This document shows positions 36,320 to 45,202 of a DNA stretch of 64,000 bases, one piece after another. The stretch spans positions 1 to 64,000 of the forward strand of contig NZ_SJPS01000005.1 in the NCBI RefSeq assembly GCF_007860015.1, read 5' to 3'. Made by a program: the position numbers and the translations under genes. Source of the DNA: Bythopirellula polymerisocia. Lineage in GTDB: Bacteria > Planctomycetota > Planctomycetia > Pirellulales > Lacipirellulaceae. How positions within the stretch are numbered: position 1 is the stretch's first letter; the number at the start of each line of letters is the position of its first letter. The notes beneath the pieces are model-generated. The model did no database searches. It had not been told where the DNA came from and saw only the letters and a program-made list of their open reading frames with translations.

Positions 36320-37096
36320 CTATTTATCGACTTCCTCCATCTGCACTTGCTGGTGAAGTCTTGCCGGGATAGGAAGCTCAATCGTGAATTGAGTCCCTCG
36401 ACCAACTTCACTTTGTACAGAGATGCGACCTCGGTGTCCGTCAATGATTTTGGCAGTGGTTGGAAGACCCAGACCTGAACCTCCAGGTTTCGTGGAGAAA
36501 AAGGCTTCAAACATTTGTGCGGCCGTCCGTTCATCCATCCCACAGCCGGTGTCAATCAAATATAGGGCAACGCTGCCGTTTGTGGCAGCCGTGCGGACAA
36601 CCAACTGTCCACCAGTAGGCATCGCCTGTTTGGCATTGAGAATTAGATTAAACAATGCGCCACGAAAGGCTTCGCGATCTAGCATTACGGAGGGCAATTC
36701 CGGATCAAGATAACGAACGATTTCGACACCCGCTTCGCTGGCTTCTGGCTGAAAAAAATCAAGTGCCTCGTTGATCTCAATATTCAAATCGGTCGGCACC
36801 AGATTCATGTGTCGAACTTTGGCATAACTCAGAAAATCATCGAGGAGGTCCTGCAGTCGCTGGCACTCCCTTTGCATGACCCCGATGCGCTTCAGGCCTC
36901 GGCGCTGAGCGGGAGTTTGGCCCTCTTCTAGGTCTTCGGCCAGTAGCTCCATATTGAGTCGAATCGTCGAAAGTGGATTCTTGATCTCGTGTGCCAGCCC
37001 TCCAGCAAGCCGCGCAATCTCCGTATACTGATCCATCAGCCGCTGAATGGCTTGGGAAGTTTGTTCATTACCAATAGGAGAGGGATCAATCGCCAT
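36320..37096 (-). CDS. Sensor-domain-less histidine kinase (NtrB-like)
   Basis: A 258-residue kinase made only of transmitter parts. The H-box is LAGGLAHEIKNPLSTIR (H36), the N-box LFNLILNAKQAMP, G1 DTGCGMDERT and G2 GSGLGLPT. It lacks a membrane segment and a PAS or other input domain, so it must be soluble and sense through partner proteins or cytoplasmic signals. The gene starts at the ATG at 37096 (alternative GTG at 37099) and is co-directional with the NtrC-like regulator, with which it presumably forms a two-component pair. Confidence 0.92.
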   Translation of the reverse strand: MAIDPSPIGNEQTSQAIQRLMDQYTEIARLAGGLAHEIKNPLSTIRLNMELLAEDLEEGQTPAQRRGLKRIGVMQRECQRLQDLLDDFLSYAKVRHMNLVPTDLNIEINEALDFFQPEASEAGVEIVRYLDPELPSVMLDREAFRGALFNLILNAKQAMPTGGQLVVRTAATNGSVALYLIDTGCGMDERTAAQMFEAFFSTKPGGSGLGLPTTAKIIDGHRGRISVQSEVGRGTQFTIELPIPARLHQQVQMEEVDK

Positions 37097-37169
37097 CACT
37101 GCACCAGGGACAACACGAATCGAGTTTACTATGATAGAGTAATGGTACCGGAGTCAGGAACACCTCAAG

Positions 37170-37216
37170 AAAATAAAACACCCAATCCTAGGTGATTGCT
37201 GAGTATTGGGCGTTTT
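37170..37216 (-). terminator. Rho-independent terminator after the DUF1501 gene
   Basis: On the minus strand AAAACGCCCAAT (37205-37216) pairs with ATTGGGTGTTTT (37175-37186) with one mismatch. An 18-base loop separates them, and TATTTTC follows. It closes the PSD1-DUF1501 operon. Confidence 0.78.
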
Positions 37217-37229
37217 AGCGATTCAGTTG

Positions 37230-38693
37230 TCAAGCCAGAATTCCACGTACTACGTTGGCTTCTTCAACGCCGGTCAATTTCGCGTCTAGTCCTCTAAATG
37301 GATAAGTAAAACGGGCATGATCTATCCCTAGACAGTGCAGAATGGTGGCATGCAGATCGCGCAGATGGACTGGGTTCTCAGCAATGTTGTAGCAGAAATC
37401 GTCTGTCTTTCCGTATTCCATGCCGCTTTTGATTCCGGCACCTGCGAGCCACACTGTGAAGCAGCGTCCGTGGTGGTCGCGACCCATTCTAGGATCTCCA
37501 AGTGTTCCCTGGCTAAAGACCGTGCGGCCAAATTCGGTGGCAAATACCACTAAGGTATCTTCCAATAGACCGCGTTGCTTAAGATCTCGAACGAGAGCGG
37601 CCGTTGGTTGGTCGATGTCCCGGCATTGATTCGGTAGTTGCCGACTAATGGCAATGTGTTGGTCCCAACCGCGGTGATAAAGTTGCACAAATCGAACGTT
37701 GCGCTCCAGAAGGCGTCTTGCCAGCAGGCAATTCGCTGCATAACTACCCGCCTTGTGAACCTCGGGCCCGTAGTCTGCTAAGGTAGCAGGCGATTCTTGG
37801 CTGATATCAGTGAGTTCCGGCACGGATGATTGCATGCGGAATGCCATTTCATAGGCGTTGATTCTAGTCAGTGTTTCAGTGTCGCCGAGTTCTTTGGCCC
37901 TCAAGTGGTTCAGCTTTGCCAAATCGTCGAGTAACTCGCGTCGTTGCGACCGATTTATGCCGGGGGGATCGTTGAGGTACAGGACCGGATTGGAACCCGC
38001 TCGCAGTCCCACACCTTGATGTGAAGAAGGAAGAAAACCACTGCCCCAGAGTCGCGAGAATATGGGCTGACCAGGGTTTTTTCCTGACCCTTGCGATACC
38101 ATAGCTATAAAAGTCGGCAGGTTTTTGTTTTCACTTCCAAGACCGTAGCTTAACCACGCTCCCATACTCGCGTAGCCTGGCTGTTGGTTGCCGGTGTTCA
38201 TGAAGGTGATGGCTGGGTCATGATTGATCGCCTCGGTGTAGACCGTCTTCACGAGGCAAATTTGATCCGCGATTGACTGTGTGTACGGAAGCTGGTCACT
38301 GATCCAAGTGCCTTGTTGGCCACAAAGTCGTCCCTGCCAAAGCGGAGCGACGACCGGATAAGCCGACTGACCCGATGTCATTCCGGTGAGCCGCTGGTCC
38401 CCTTTAACCGAAGGCGGGATCTCGTGTCCATTGAATTTGGCGAGCGACGGCTTGTTATCAAACAAGTCGACGTGCGACATTCCTCCAGCCTGGAAGAGAC
38501 ACACAATCCGCTTTGCCTTGGGAGCGAAATGCGGTAATTTTCCGCTGCCAAGATTGTCTGCGGCAGCATGGACTGCATGCGGCATCGAAGCCGACAAGAG
38601 CGAGCCGAGGGCAATTTGACCAATTCCGCCGGCTGTCTTTCCAAGGAAGGTACGGCGAGTTTCGTGGCATTCTTTGTCTTGTAGAGGATTCAT
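37230..38693 (-). CDS. DUF1501 protein (Tat-exported)
   Basis: A 487-residue planctomycete protein with a twin-arginine signal (RRTFLGKTAGGIGQIALG, about 13-30, cleaved near VHAA). The rest is the DUF1501 domain, related to sulfatase/phosphatase folds, with features such as GGMSHVDLFDNKP and FATEFGRTVFSQG, and a metal-site-like DHHGRCFTVWLAG segment. Its reaction is not established. It is encoded directly downstream of the PSD1 protein (20-base gap), the usual pairing in Planctomycetes, and the two are likely co-expressed, possibly for polysaccharide processing. Confidence 0.92.
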   Translation of the reverse strand: MNPLQDKECHETRRTFLGKTAGGIGQIALGSLLSASMPHAVHAAADNLGSGKLPHFAPKAKRIVCLFQAGGMSHVDLFDNKPSLAKFNGHEIPPSVKGDQRLTGMTSGQSAYPVVAPLWQGRLCGQQGTWISDQLPYTQSIADQICLVKTVYTEAINHDPAITFMNTGNQQPGYASMGAWLSYGLGSENKNLPTFIAMVSQGSGKNPGQPIFSRLWGSGFLPSSHQGVGLRAGSNPVLYLNDPPGINRSQRRELLDDLAKLNHLRAKELGDTETLTRINAYEMAFRMQSSVPELTDISQESPATLADYGPEVHKAGSYAANCLLARRLLERNVRFVQLYHRGWDQHIAISRQLPNQCRDIDQPTAALVRDLKQRGLLEDTLVVFATEFGRTVFSQGTLGDPRMGRDHHGRCFTVWLAGAGIKSGMEYGKTDDFCYNIAENPVHLRDLHATILHCLGIDHARFTYPFRGLDAKLTGVEEANVVRGILA

Positions 38694-38713
38694 GTTTAAA
38701 TCAATTACTCACC

Positions 38714-41700
38714 CTAATTGCAAGTAACGGTCTCACTCAGGTTCATCAACAGGGCGGCGACTTGCGACCATGCCGCGAGTTCGGCTGGTGGAATCTCTTC
38801 GTTCCGTGGAGACTCTCCATTGGACACATAAGATTGTGCAGCGGCTTCGTCAGCATCATAACGTTTCCTTTCACGCTCCAGCGTGTTGGTCACTATGTCG
38901 AACTCTTTCGTGGCTGGCATTCGGGAAATACACTCTTTAAATGCCCAGTGAATGCGTTCCTTGTCATGATCGCTGTGTGCGAGGATTCGCTCCGCAAAGT
39001 TCCGCGAGGCTTCGACGAATTGCACGTCGTTTAAGAGTACAAGGGCTTGCAATGGTGTCGTCGTGGTAGCGCGTTGGACGCTACAAGTCTCACGAGGTGG
39101 TGCATCGAAGGCAACCATATTTGGAGGGGGAACAGTGCGTTTCCAGTATGTGTAAAGCGATCGGCGATAAAGTTTTTCACCATGGTCTTGAAAAAAAGTT
39201 TGAGCCGTCGACGGCGTGCTTCCATAGTGACTTACCTCGCGCCACAAATCTCCGGGGGTGTAGGGATTGACACTCGGGCCACCGATGCGGGGGACTAGCA
39301 GCCCACTTGTCTTGAGTGTTGCGTCCCGAATGAATTCTGCCGGTAATCGGAACCTGGGGCCACGAGCAAGGAACTGATTGTCCGGGTCGAGTTCTAGTAC
39401 GGTAGATGTCTGACTTGTTGCCGAAGTTTGGCGATAAGTCGCAGAGGTCACGATTTTGCGAACCAACGCCTTCGTATCCCATCCACTTTCGACAAAGTCA
39501 ACAGCGAGCCAATCAAGCAAATCGGGATGGGTAGGCCACGTACCTTGCGAGCCGAAGTCAGCAGCGGTGCTGACTATCCCCGAACCAAATAGCATCTGCC
39601 AGATGCGATTAACAGCCACTCTCGCTGTCAGCGGATGCGTAGGCATTGTGAGCCACTCAGCCAATCCCAATCGATTGGCATTTGCATTGGCGGGAGGAGG
39701 CAGCAAAGCTGCGGGTGTGCCGGGAGTCACTTTCTCGCCAGGAGAGGCATAGTTGCCACGAATCAAGATGCGTGTCTCGCGTGGTTCAACAGATTCGTCC
39801 ATTACCATAGTTGGGAACTTTTCGGTCAGCACCCGTACCCTCTCTTCGAGGTTTTCTAATTCTATGCGAAGTGGTTCGGTCGCTTCGGCATGATCAGCAC
39901 AATATCTCTGCAAGAGTTCACTTTGTTGCGGACTGCGTTTTCCGAAGGGTGTCTTTAAAACAGCAAGCACCTCTCCTGGCAAATCGCTGTCTTCGTCAAT
40001 CCCTGTCATTGCATAAAACTCGAATCGACCTCCCACGAGCTTTCCAGGGTGGCCAAAATTGACATGCGACGTGAGATACGGCGTCTGTCCCACGTCGATC
40101 GGCTCAGCAAGTGTCAAAGTAATGTGGACAGGACCCATGGACTCAATCTCTGGCGACCATCCGTTAATTCGCCGCGCGTCGAGCACCTGCTTTGGGAGGT
40201 AGTCTTCGCGCCAAGAGTTCGCCGTCACGCGTTGGATTTCAAATAAGCGATGGAGGTCTACCTGATCACCAGGCACGCTACCAACGCTTGCTGCCAGTGC
40301 AGTCAACACAAACGTTCCCTTACCAATTGCATCCGAATCTAAACCCGGCTTTTGCTGGGGCAACGTACCATATCCCCAACCTTCTTCGGGCGCAGCGGGG
40401 TCGGGGTGAAATACGACTCGGAGACCCGTGATTGGCAGTCCCCCGTCGGGGAGCCGCATCGAGACGTCGTATGCACCAAAATTAGGAGGTTGAGAAATTG
40501 TTACGAAGCGATCTTCTTCAATATCGAAACCCGCCCCACTGTTGGGAGTACTGACTTTGAGAAGTTTGATTGAATGAAGTGCGAAGTCCTGTCCTCGCTG
40601 TCGGAGCAGCGCTTGCTGATTTTCTTCCCACTTGGCCAGCACATCCGGTTTTAGATGTCTTAGCTCCTCATGAATAGCAGCAATTCTCTCTTGCAAGCTG
40701 GGTAACTCGCCGGTAGCAAGCACCGTCTTTGCCTCAATGAAAGGTCGCGGATTCACGCCGCCGCCACCGTCGAGGCCCACATCGCTGAGCGTATTGAAGT
40801 AGGCAAACATCCGGTAGTAATCGCGCTGCGTAATCGGATCATATTTGTGGTCGTGACATTGCGCACAACCCAATGTCAGTCCTAGCACTGCTTCCCCTAA
40901 AGTTTTCACGCGATCGGCGTTGTAATTTGCAAGGTTTTCTTCGGGAATTGTCCCCCCTTCATGGGTCACCATGTTGTTCCGCTGAAACCCCGTCGCAATG
41001 AGCTGCGCGTCGGTTGGGTGGGGTAATAAGTCTCCGGCAATCTGCTCCACTATGAATTGGTCGTATGGCATATTCTCATTGAAAGCATTGATTACCCAAT
41101 CGCGCCACAGCCAGAGGTGTCGACCCCCGTCAATTGAATAACCGTTTGTGTCTGCGTAACGCGCTGCATCGAGCCACTCGAGTGCCATCCGTTCACCGAA
41201 ATGAGGGCTTGCGAGCAAGCGTTCGACCAGCCCCTCGTATGCTTTCGGGTCGTCGTCATTCGCAAACTCTTCAACCTCCTCGGCACTGGGCGGCAACCCG
41301 GTCAGATCGAGAGTCAACCGCCGGATTAGCATGTGGCGATCCGCTATGGGTGAGGGCTCGAGGCCCTCTTGGTCCAGTTTCGCTGCAACAAAGTGGTCAA
41401 TTTCGTTGCGTGGCCACTCTCCGTTTGCGACTTGAGGAATTGGAGACTTTTTAGGACGTATGAAGGACCAATGCTTGGCATAGGGAGCGCCGTGTAGAAT
41501 CCACTGTCGGAGTGTTTCCTTTTGCTCGGCGGATAGTTCCCGATGGGAGTCGGGTGGCGGCATCTTCTCGAATTCATCTTCGCTATTGATGCGCCGCCAT
41601 AGTTCGCTCGCTTCCAGATCGCCGGGCACAATCGCGGCATAACCGCCGCGATCAGCCAGGGCCGACTCTGCAACATCGAGGCGAAGATCGGCTTCGCGTG

Positions 41701-41839
41701 CTGCTTCATCGAAGCCGTGGCACACAAAGCAATTCTCAGAGAGAATCGGACGTACGTCGCGATTATATTCTTGCGCATTTTGTGCCGCGAAGCCATGTTG
41801 GCAGATGAGCACGATTAGGAAGCATGTGAGTACACGCAT
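38714..41839 (-). CDS. PSD1 / planctomycete cytochrome c domain protein
   Basis: A 1041-residue exported protein in the planctomycete set PSCyt1-PSCyt2(DUF1549)-PSD1(DUF1553). A signal peptide (RVLTCFLIVLICQHGFAAQ) precedes a cytochrome c-like domain with a single haem motif CFVCH. DUF1549 is visible from the segment NEIDHFVAAKLDQEGLEPSP onward. A middle region of about 330 residues follows, then DUF1553, with NRIWQMLFGSGIVSTAADFG and LHRRY-like parts. An in-frame ATG at 41875 would add 12 residues before the signal; 41839 is preferred on the signal peptide. It forms an operon with DUF1501. A redox role in polymer degradation is proposed for the family, not proven. Confidence 0.92.
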   Translation of the reverse strand: MRVLTCFLIVLICQHGFAAQNAQEYNRDVRPILSENCFVCHGFDEAAREADLRLDVAESALADRGGYAAIVPGDLEASELWRRINSEDEFEKMPPPDSHRELSAEQKETLRQWILHGAPYAKHWSFIRPKKSPIPQVANGEWPRNEIDHFVAAKLDQEGLEPSPIADRHMLIRRLTLDLTGLPPSAEEVEEFANDDDPKAYEGLVERLLASPHFGERMALEWLDAARYADTNGYSIDGGRHLWLWRDWVINAFNENMPYDQFIVEQIAGDLLPHPTDAQLIATGFQRNNMVTHEGGTIPEENLANYNADRVKTLGEAVLGLTLGCAQCHDHKYDPITQRDYYRMFAYFNTLSDVGLDGGGGVNPRPFIEAKTVLATGELPSLQERIAAIHEELRHLKPDVLAKWEENQQALLRQRGQDFALHSIKLLKVSTPNSGAGFDIEEDRFVTISQPPNFGAYDVSMRLPDGGLPITGLRVVFHPDPAAPEEGWGYGTLPQQKPGLDSDAIGKGTFVLTALAASVGSVPGDQVDLHRLFEIQRVTANSWREDYLPKQVLDARRINGWSPEIESMGPVHITLTLAEPIDVGQTPYLTSHVNFGHPGKLVGGRFEFYAMTGIDEDSDLPGEVLAVLKTPFGKRSPQQSELLQRYCADHAEATEPLRIELENLEERVRVLTEKFPTMVMDESVEPRETRILIRGNYASPGEKVTPGTPAALLPPPANANANRLGLAEWLTMPTHPLTARVAVNRIWQMLFGSGIVSTAADFGSQGTWPTHPDLLDWLAVDFVESGWDTKALVRKIVTSATYRQTSATSQTSTVLELDPDNQFLARGPRFRLPAEFIRDATLKTSGLLVPRIGGPSVNPYTPGDLWREVSHYGSTPSTAQTFFQDHGEKLYRRSLYTYWKRTVPPPNMVAFDAPPRETCSVQRATTTTPLQALVLLNDVQFVEASRNFAERILAHSDHDKERIHWAFKECISRMPATKEFDIVTNTLERERKRYDADEAAAQSYVSNGESPRNEEIPPAELAAWSQVAALLMNLSETVTCN

Positions 41840-41881
41840 ATTAGCTCTGCATACGACGGGTTGAGTTTCCCGCATTATAGC

Positions 41882-41920
41882 AAAAAAGAATCCCCTGGCT
41901 CGATATGAGCCAAGGGATTT
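41882..41920 (-). terminator. Rho-independent terminator after pnp
   Basis: On the minus strand AAATCCCTTGGCTC (41907-41920) pairs with GAGCCAGGGGATTC (41889-41902) around a short loop, then TTTTTTG follows. It lies about 110 bases beyond the pnp stop and before the PSD1 gene. Confidence 0.85.
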
Positions 41921-42033
41921 CAGTTGTTATACGGCTTCCCCAGTACTTTGCTGAGATCGAGAAGGCAAGCTACAAAGCCCACGTTCTAACCGTCAGTACT
42001 GAGATGAAGCCCGCTTCGAGTCGAATCCACCGC

Positions 42034-44157
42034 TCAGGTCGCGGCGTCAGCGGGCTCAGCCTCTTGCTCCCCCAGTTCTTCCATCGCAGCGCGACGGCTG
42101 AGTTTCACTCGGTCTTGCTCATCGACCAGGATGACCTTCACTTTCATGCGGTCACCTACTGAGCAAACGTCCCCCACGTTGCCGACGTACTCGTTCGAGA
42201 GTTCGCTGATGTGGCATAGGCCATCGCGACCAGGGAGGATTTCGACAAAGGCACCGAAGTCTTTGACGCTGGTGACCCGTCCCTCGTAGATCTTCCCGAC
42301 TTGAACGCTGGCAGTGAGTGCATCCACTCTTGCCAAGCCTGCTTCGGCACCGGCCTGATCAGCGGCGGCGACAGTCACTGTGCCATCTTCATCGACATCG
42401 ATGGTGCAACCGACCTCTTCTTGAATGCCCCGAATTGTCTTGCCGCCTGGACCAATCAAGAGGCCAATCTTCTCCGGATTGATCTTGGTTCGCAGGAGTC
42501 GGGGAGCCGTCTCGGAGGTCGTGGTTCGAGGACGGGGGATTGCGCTGATAATCTTACGTAGGATCTCGATGCGAGCTTCACGAGACTGCTTCAGCGTCGC
42601 GCGGATGATTTCTTCGCTGATGCCCTTGATCTTCAAGTCGAGCTGGATGCCGGTGATGCCGTTTTGAGTGCCAGCGATCTTGAAATCCATGTCGCCAAAG
42701 TGATCTTCGTTGCCGATGATATCGGTCAAGAGCGACCACTTCTCGCCTTCTTTCACAAGGCCAATCGAGATGCCCGCTACTGGATTGCTGATCGGCACAC
42801 CTGCGGCCATCAAACCTAACGTCGCTCCACAGACTGACGCCATCGAGCTCGACCCATTGGATTCGAGAATGTCGGAAATCACGCGGATCGTGTAAGGGAA
42901 CTTGTCGTGATCCGGTAGAACAGGATTCACGCTACGCTCAGCCAAGGCACCGTGGCCAATCTCTCGACGGCCTGGTCCACGAATCGGTCGGCATTCTCCC
43001 ACCGAAAACGATGGGAAATTGTAATCGAGCATAAACCGCTTGGTGTATTCATCGAACAACCCATCGACGCGTTGCTCGTCACGACCTGTGCCTAAGGTGA
43101 CCGTAACAAAGGCCTGGGTCTCACCACGTTGGAACAATGCCGAACCATGCACGCGAGGCAAGAGATCTACTTCACAGTAAATGTCACGAAGTTCATCGCT
43201 CTTGCGACCATCCGAGCGTGTTCCGCTCAGGATCTGCTCGCGACTCACGCGGGCTTCGAGATCATGCCAGTTTTTGTAGAACGATTCAAGCTTGTAAGCA
43301 CCATCGGCCGCCGGATCGGGGATCAGCGCGGCAAGGGCTTCTTCTCGTAAGGCAACGACCGCTTCGTAGCGAGCGTGCTTCCCATCGATAAGGTTTGCAT
43401 CGCTGAATCTCTTACCAAACTTTTTCTCAAGCTCATCAAACAGGCCATCTGACGCAGGAGCTTCGTAGGCGATCTTTTCCGTACCGACCTTGGCAATCAG
43501 CTCTTCTTGCAATTCGCACAATTCACGAATGAAACCGTGGGCAGCCATGATCGCTTCGGCCATCGTGTCCTCAGGCATTTCGCGAGCGAAGCCCTCGATC
43601 ATTAGCACGGCATCCTTATTTCCCGAGACAATCAAGTCGAGTGAACTCGATTCCAAGTCATCCTGAGTGGGAAACGGAATGAATTCGCCATCAACATATC
43701 CGACTCGCACCGAGGCGAGCGGGCCATGAAACGGCAAGGGCGAGATAGCCAAGGCAGCGCAGGCACCATTCATCGCCAGGACATCGCCATCGGATTGCTT
43801 GTCGCTGGACATTACGAAGGCCTGAACTTGGACTTCGTCGTTGTATCCTTCAGGGAACATCGGCCGGATTGGCCGATCCATCAACCTGGCTGTGAGCGTT
43901 TCCTTGGTCGTGGGGCGACCTTCACGCTTCATGAAGCCACCGGGGAACTTACCAGCTGCGGCGGTCCGCTCTCGATAGTCACACGTCAGGGGAAAAAAGT
44001 CAGTTCCAGGCCGCGAGGGCCCACCTGCGGCGGCACACAACACCGTGGTGTCGCCATATTGTACGATGCATGCACCAGCGGCTTGCTTGGCCAATAGGCC
44101 CGTTTCGATACTAAAAATTCCACTACCAATTTGTTTTTCTACACGAATTTTATTCAA
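42034..44157 (-). CDS. pnp: Polynucleotide phosphorylase PNPase
   Basis: PNPase degrades RNA from the 3' end by phosphorolysis. The 707-residue product has two RNase PH-like domains (GDTTVLCAAAGG near the start, and GSSSMASVCGATLGLMAAGVP in the second), then KH (KIGLLIGPGGKTIRGIQEEVG) and S1 (GKIYEGRVTSVKDFGAFVE) domains. The start appears to be a TTG at 44157, preceded by AGGAAG about eight bases upstream; no in-frame ATG fits the family N-terminus. It lies 287 bases after rpsO on the same strand, the classical rpsO-pnp arrangement. Confidence 0.95.
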   Translation of the reverse strand: MNKIRVEKQIGSGIFSIETGLLAKQAAGACIVQYGDTTVLCAAAGGPSRPGTDFFPLTCDYRERTAAAGKFPGGFMKREGRPTTKETLTARLMDRPIRPMFPEGYNDEVQVQAFVMSSDKQSDGDVLAMNGACAALAISPLPFHGPLASVRVGYVDGEFIPFPTQDDLESSSLDLIVSGNKDAVLMIEGFAREMPEDTMAEAIMAAHGFIRELCELQEELIAKVGTEKIAYEAPASDGLFDELEKKFGKRFSDANLIDGKHARYEAVVALREEALAALIPDPAADGAYKLESFYKNWHDLEARVSREQILSGTRSDGRKSDELRDIYCEVDLLPRVHGSALFQRGETQAFVTVTLGTGRDEQRVDGLFDEYTKRFMLDYNFPSFSVGECRPIRGPGRREIGHGALAERSVNPVLPDHDKFPYTIRVISDILESNGSSSMASVCGATLGLMAAGVPISNPVAGISIGLVKEGEKWSLLTDIIGNEDHFGDMDFKIAGTQNGITGIQLDLKIKGISEEIIRATLKQSREARIEILRKIISAIPRPRTTTSETAPRLLRTKINPEKIGLLIGPGGKTIRGIQEEVGCTIDVDEDGTVTVAAADQAGAEAGLARVDALTASVQVGKIYEGRVTSVKDFGAFVEILPGRDGLCHISELSNEYVGNVGDVCSVGDRMKVKVILVDEQDRVKLSRRAAMEELGEQEAEPADAAT

Positions 44158-44444
44158 TTTTCTTTCTTCCTACATTGATTTCCTGAAACAGCACTATTGA
44201 CGTCGCTTGTATCCAAAACGAAGAGCGACCGATCACGAGAGCAGGCATAATTACCGCTCCCAGAAGCCAGGGCACCAAGCGAGTGCGTCAGGCGACATGG
44301 TGATTGTTACCTGCTCCCTTGAAGCTCAAACTCTCGACCTGTCAGCGAAAAGTCAGAGCATCACGGCAATTGCAGAGACCTAAGCAGGATCTCAACAATC
44401 TGAAGCGGGCAACATTCCCGAATGGCCCTAGACACAAATATCCA

Positions 44445-44714
44445 TTACTTGCGGATATCTAGCCGGCGTAACAGTTCAAGATACTGTTGCGGATTCTTGC
44501 GTTTGACAAAATCCAAGAGACGGCGACGCCGACTGACCATACGGATCAAGCCACGCTTGCAAGCGTGGTCGCTGCCGTTGTCTCGCAGATGCCGGGTGAG
44601 TTCCGCGATTCGGGAGGTCAAAATTGCTATCTGAATCTCGGGCGAGCCGCTATCCGACTCTCCACGTCCGTATTCAGTGACCAACTGTTGTCTTCGTTCT
44701 TTCGTAACCGACAT
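44445..44714 (-). CDS. rpsO: 30S ribosomal protein S15
   Basis: S15 binds 16S rRNA early in small-subunit assembly. At 89 residues it has normal length, with the hallmark SPEIQIAILTSRIAELTRHL (about 23-42) and the HACKRGLIRMVSRRRRLLDF stretch (about 50-69) followed by KRKNPQQYLELLRRLDIRK. AGGA lies just before the ATG at 44714. It precedes pnp with a 287-base gap, in which I see no strong terminator. Confidence 0.95.
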   Translation of the reverse strand: MSVTKERRQQLVTEYGRGESDSGSPEIQIAILTSRIAELTRHLRDNGSDHACKRGLIRMVSRRRRLLDFVKRKNPQQYLELLRRLDIRK

Positions 44715-45202
44715 CTTTTCCTGCTTTTTGAACTGTTTGTTGCCAAGCTAGTCACCGATGGTAGCTGGATATCGTTCTGCCGCGAGCCAAATGCTGCGGA
44801 AAATCTCATACTACGACTTTCCAGACGAACTACTTCCGGGGACCTGTTTTGTGGCTGTTCCTACTTTTACTAGTGTTACCAAAATTAAAATACGACCCCT
44901 CTAATGTACTGATCTGCCGTCCACTGGCAAGCACAATTTTCCGTGGAACAGAGCAAAAACCCCTTAATACTTTGCTATGACGGCGCATCTCATTCGTGTC
45001 TGCTCCAGGAACAGAGCAGCTCTTCGAAGCAAGAAGCTTGTTAAATTGGGTTAAATGAGTCGAATATGCCTCGACTTACAAACGATATAATCCTCACACC
45101 CGGCACAGACCGAATAATCCTCAATATCTGATTCACCATCTCAGTGGCTGATAGCAGGAATTCAGCCCGACCCAGGATCAGCCAATAGGGGGGATTACCA
45201 AA
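44715..45202. other. Divergent promoter region between rpsO and the barrel-protein gene
   Basis: 488 bases between divergent genes. GGAACAGAGCA occurs twice on the plus strand, at 44945-44955 and 45008-45018, 63 bases apart. The second copy lies in the palindrome CTGCTC-caggaaca-GAGCAG. A TATAAT at 45086-45091 could be a -10 box for the plus-strand gene, without a clear -35. The rest shows no gene. Confidence 0.5.
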
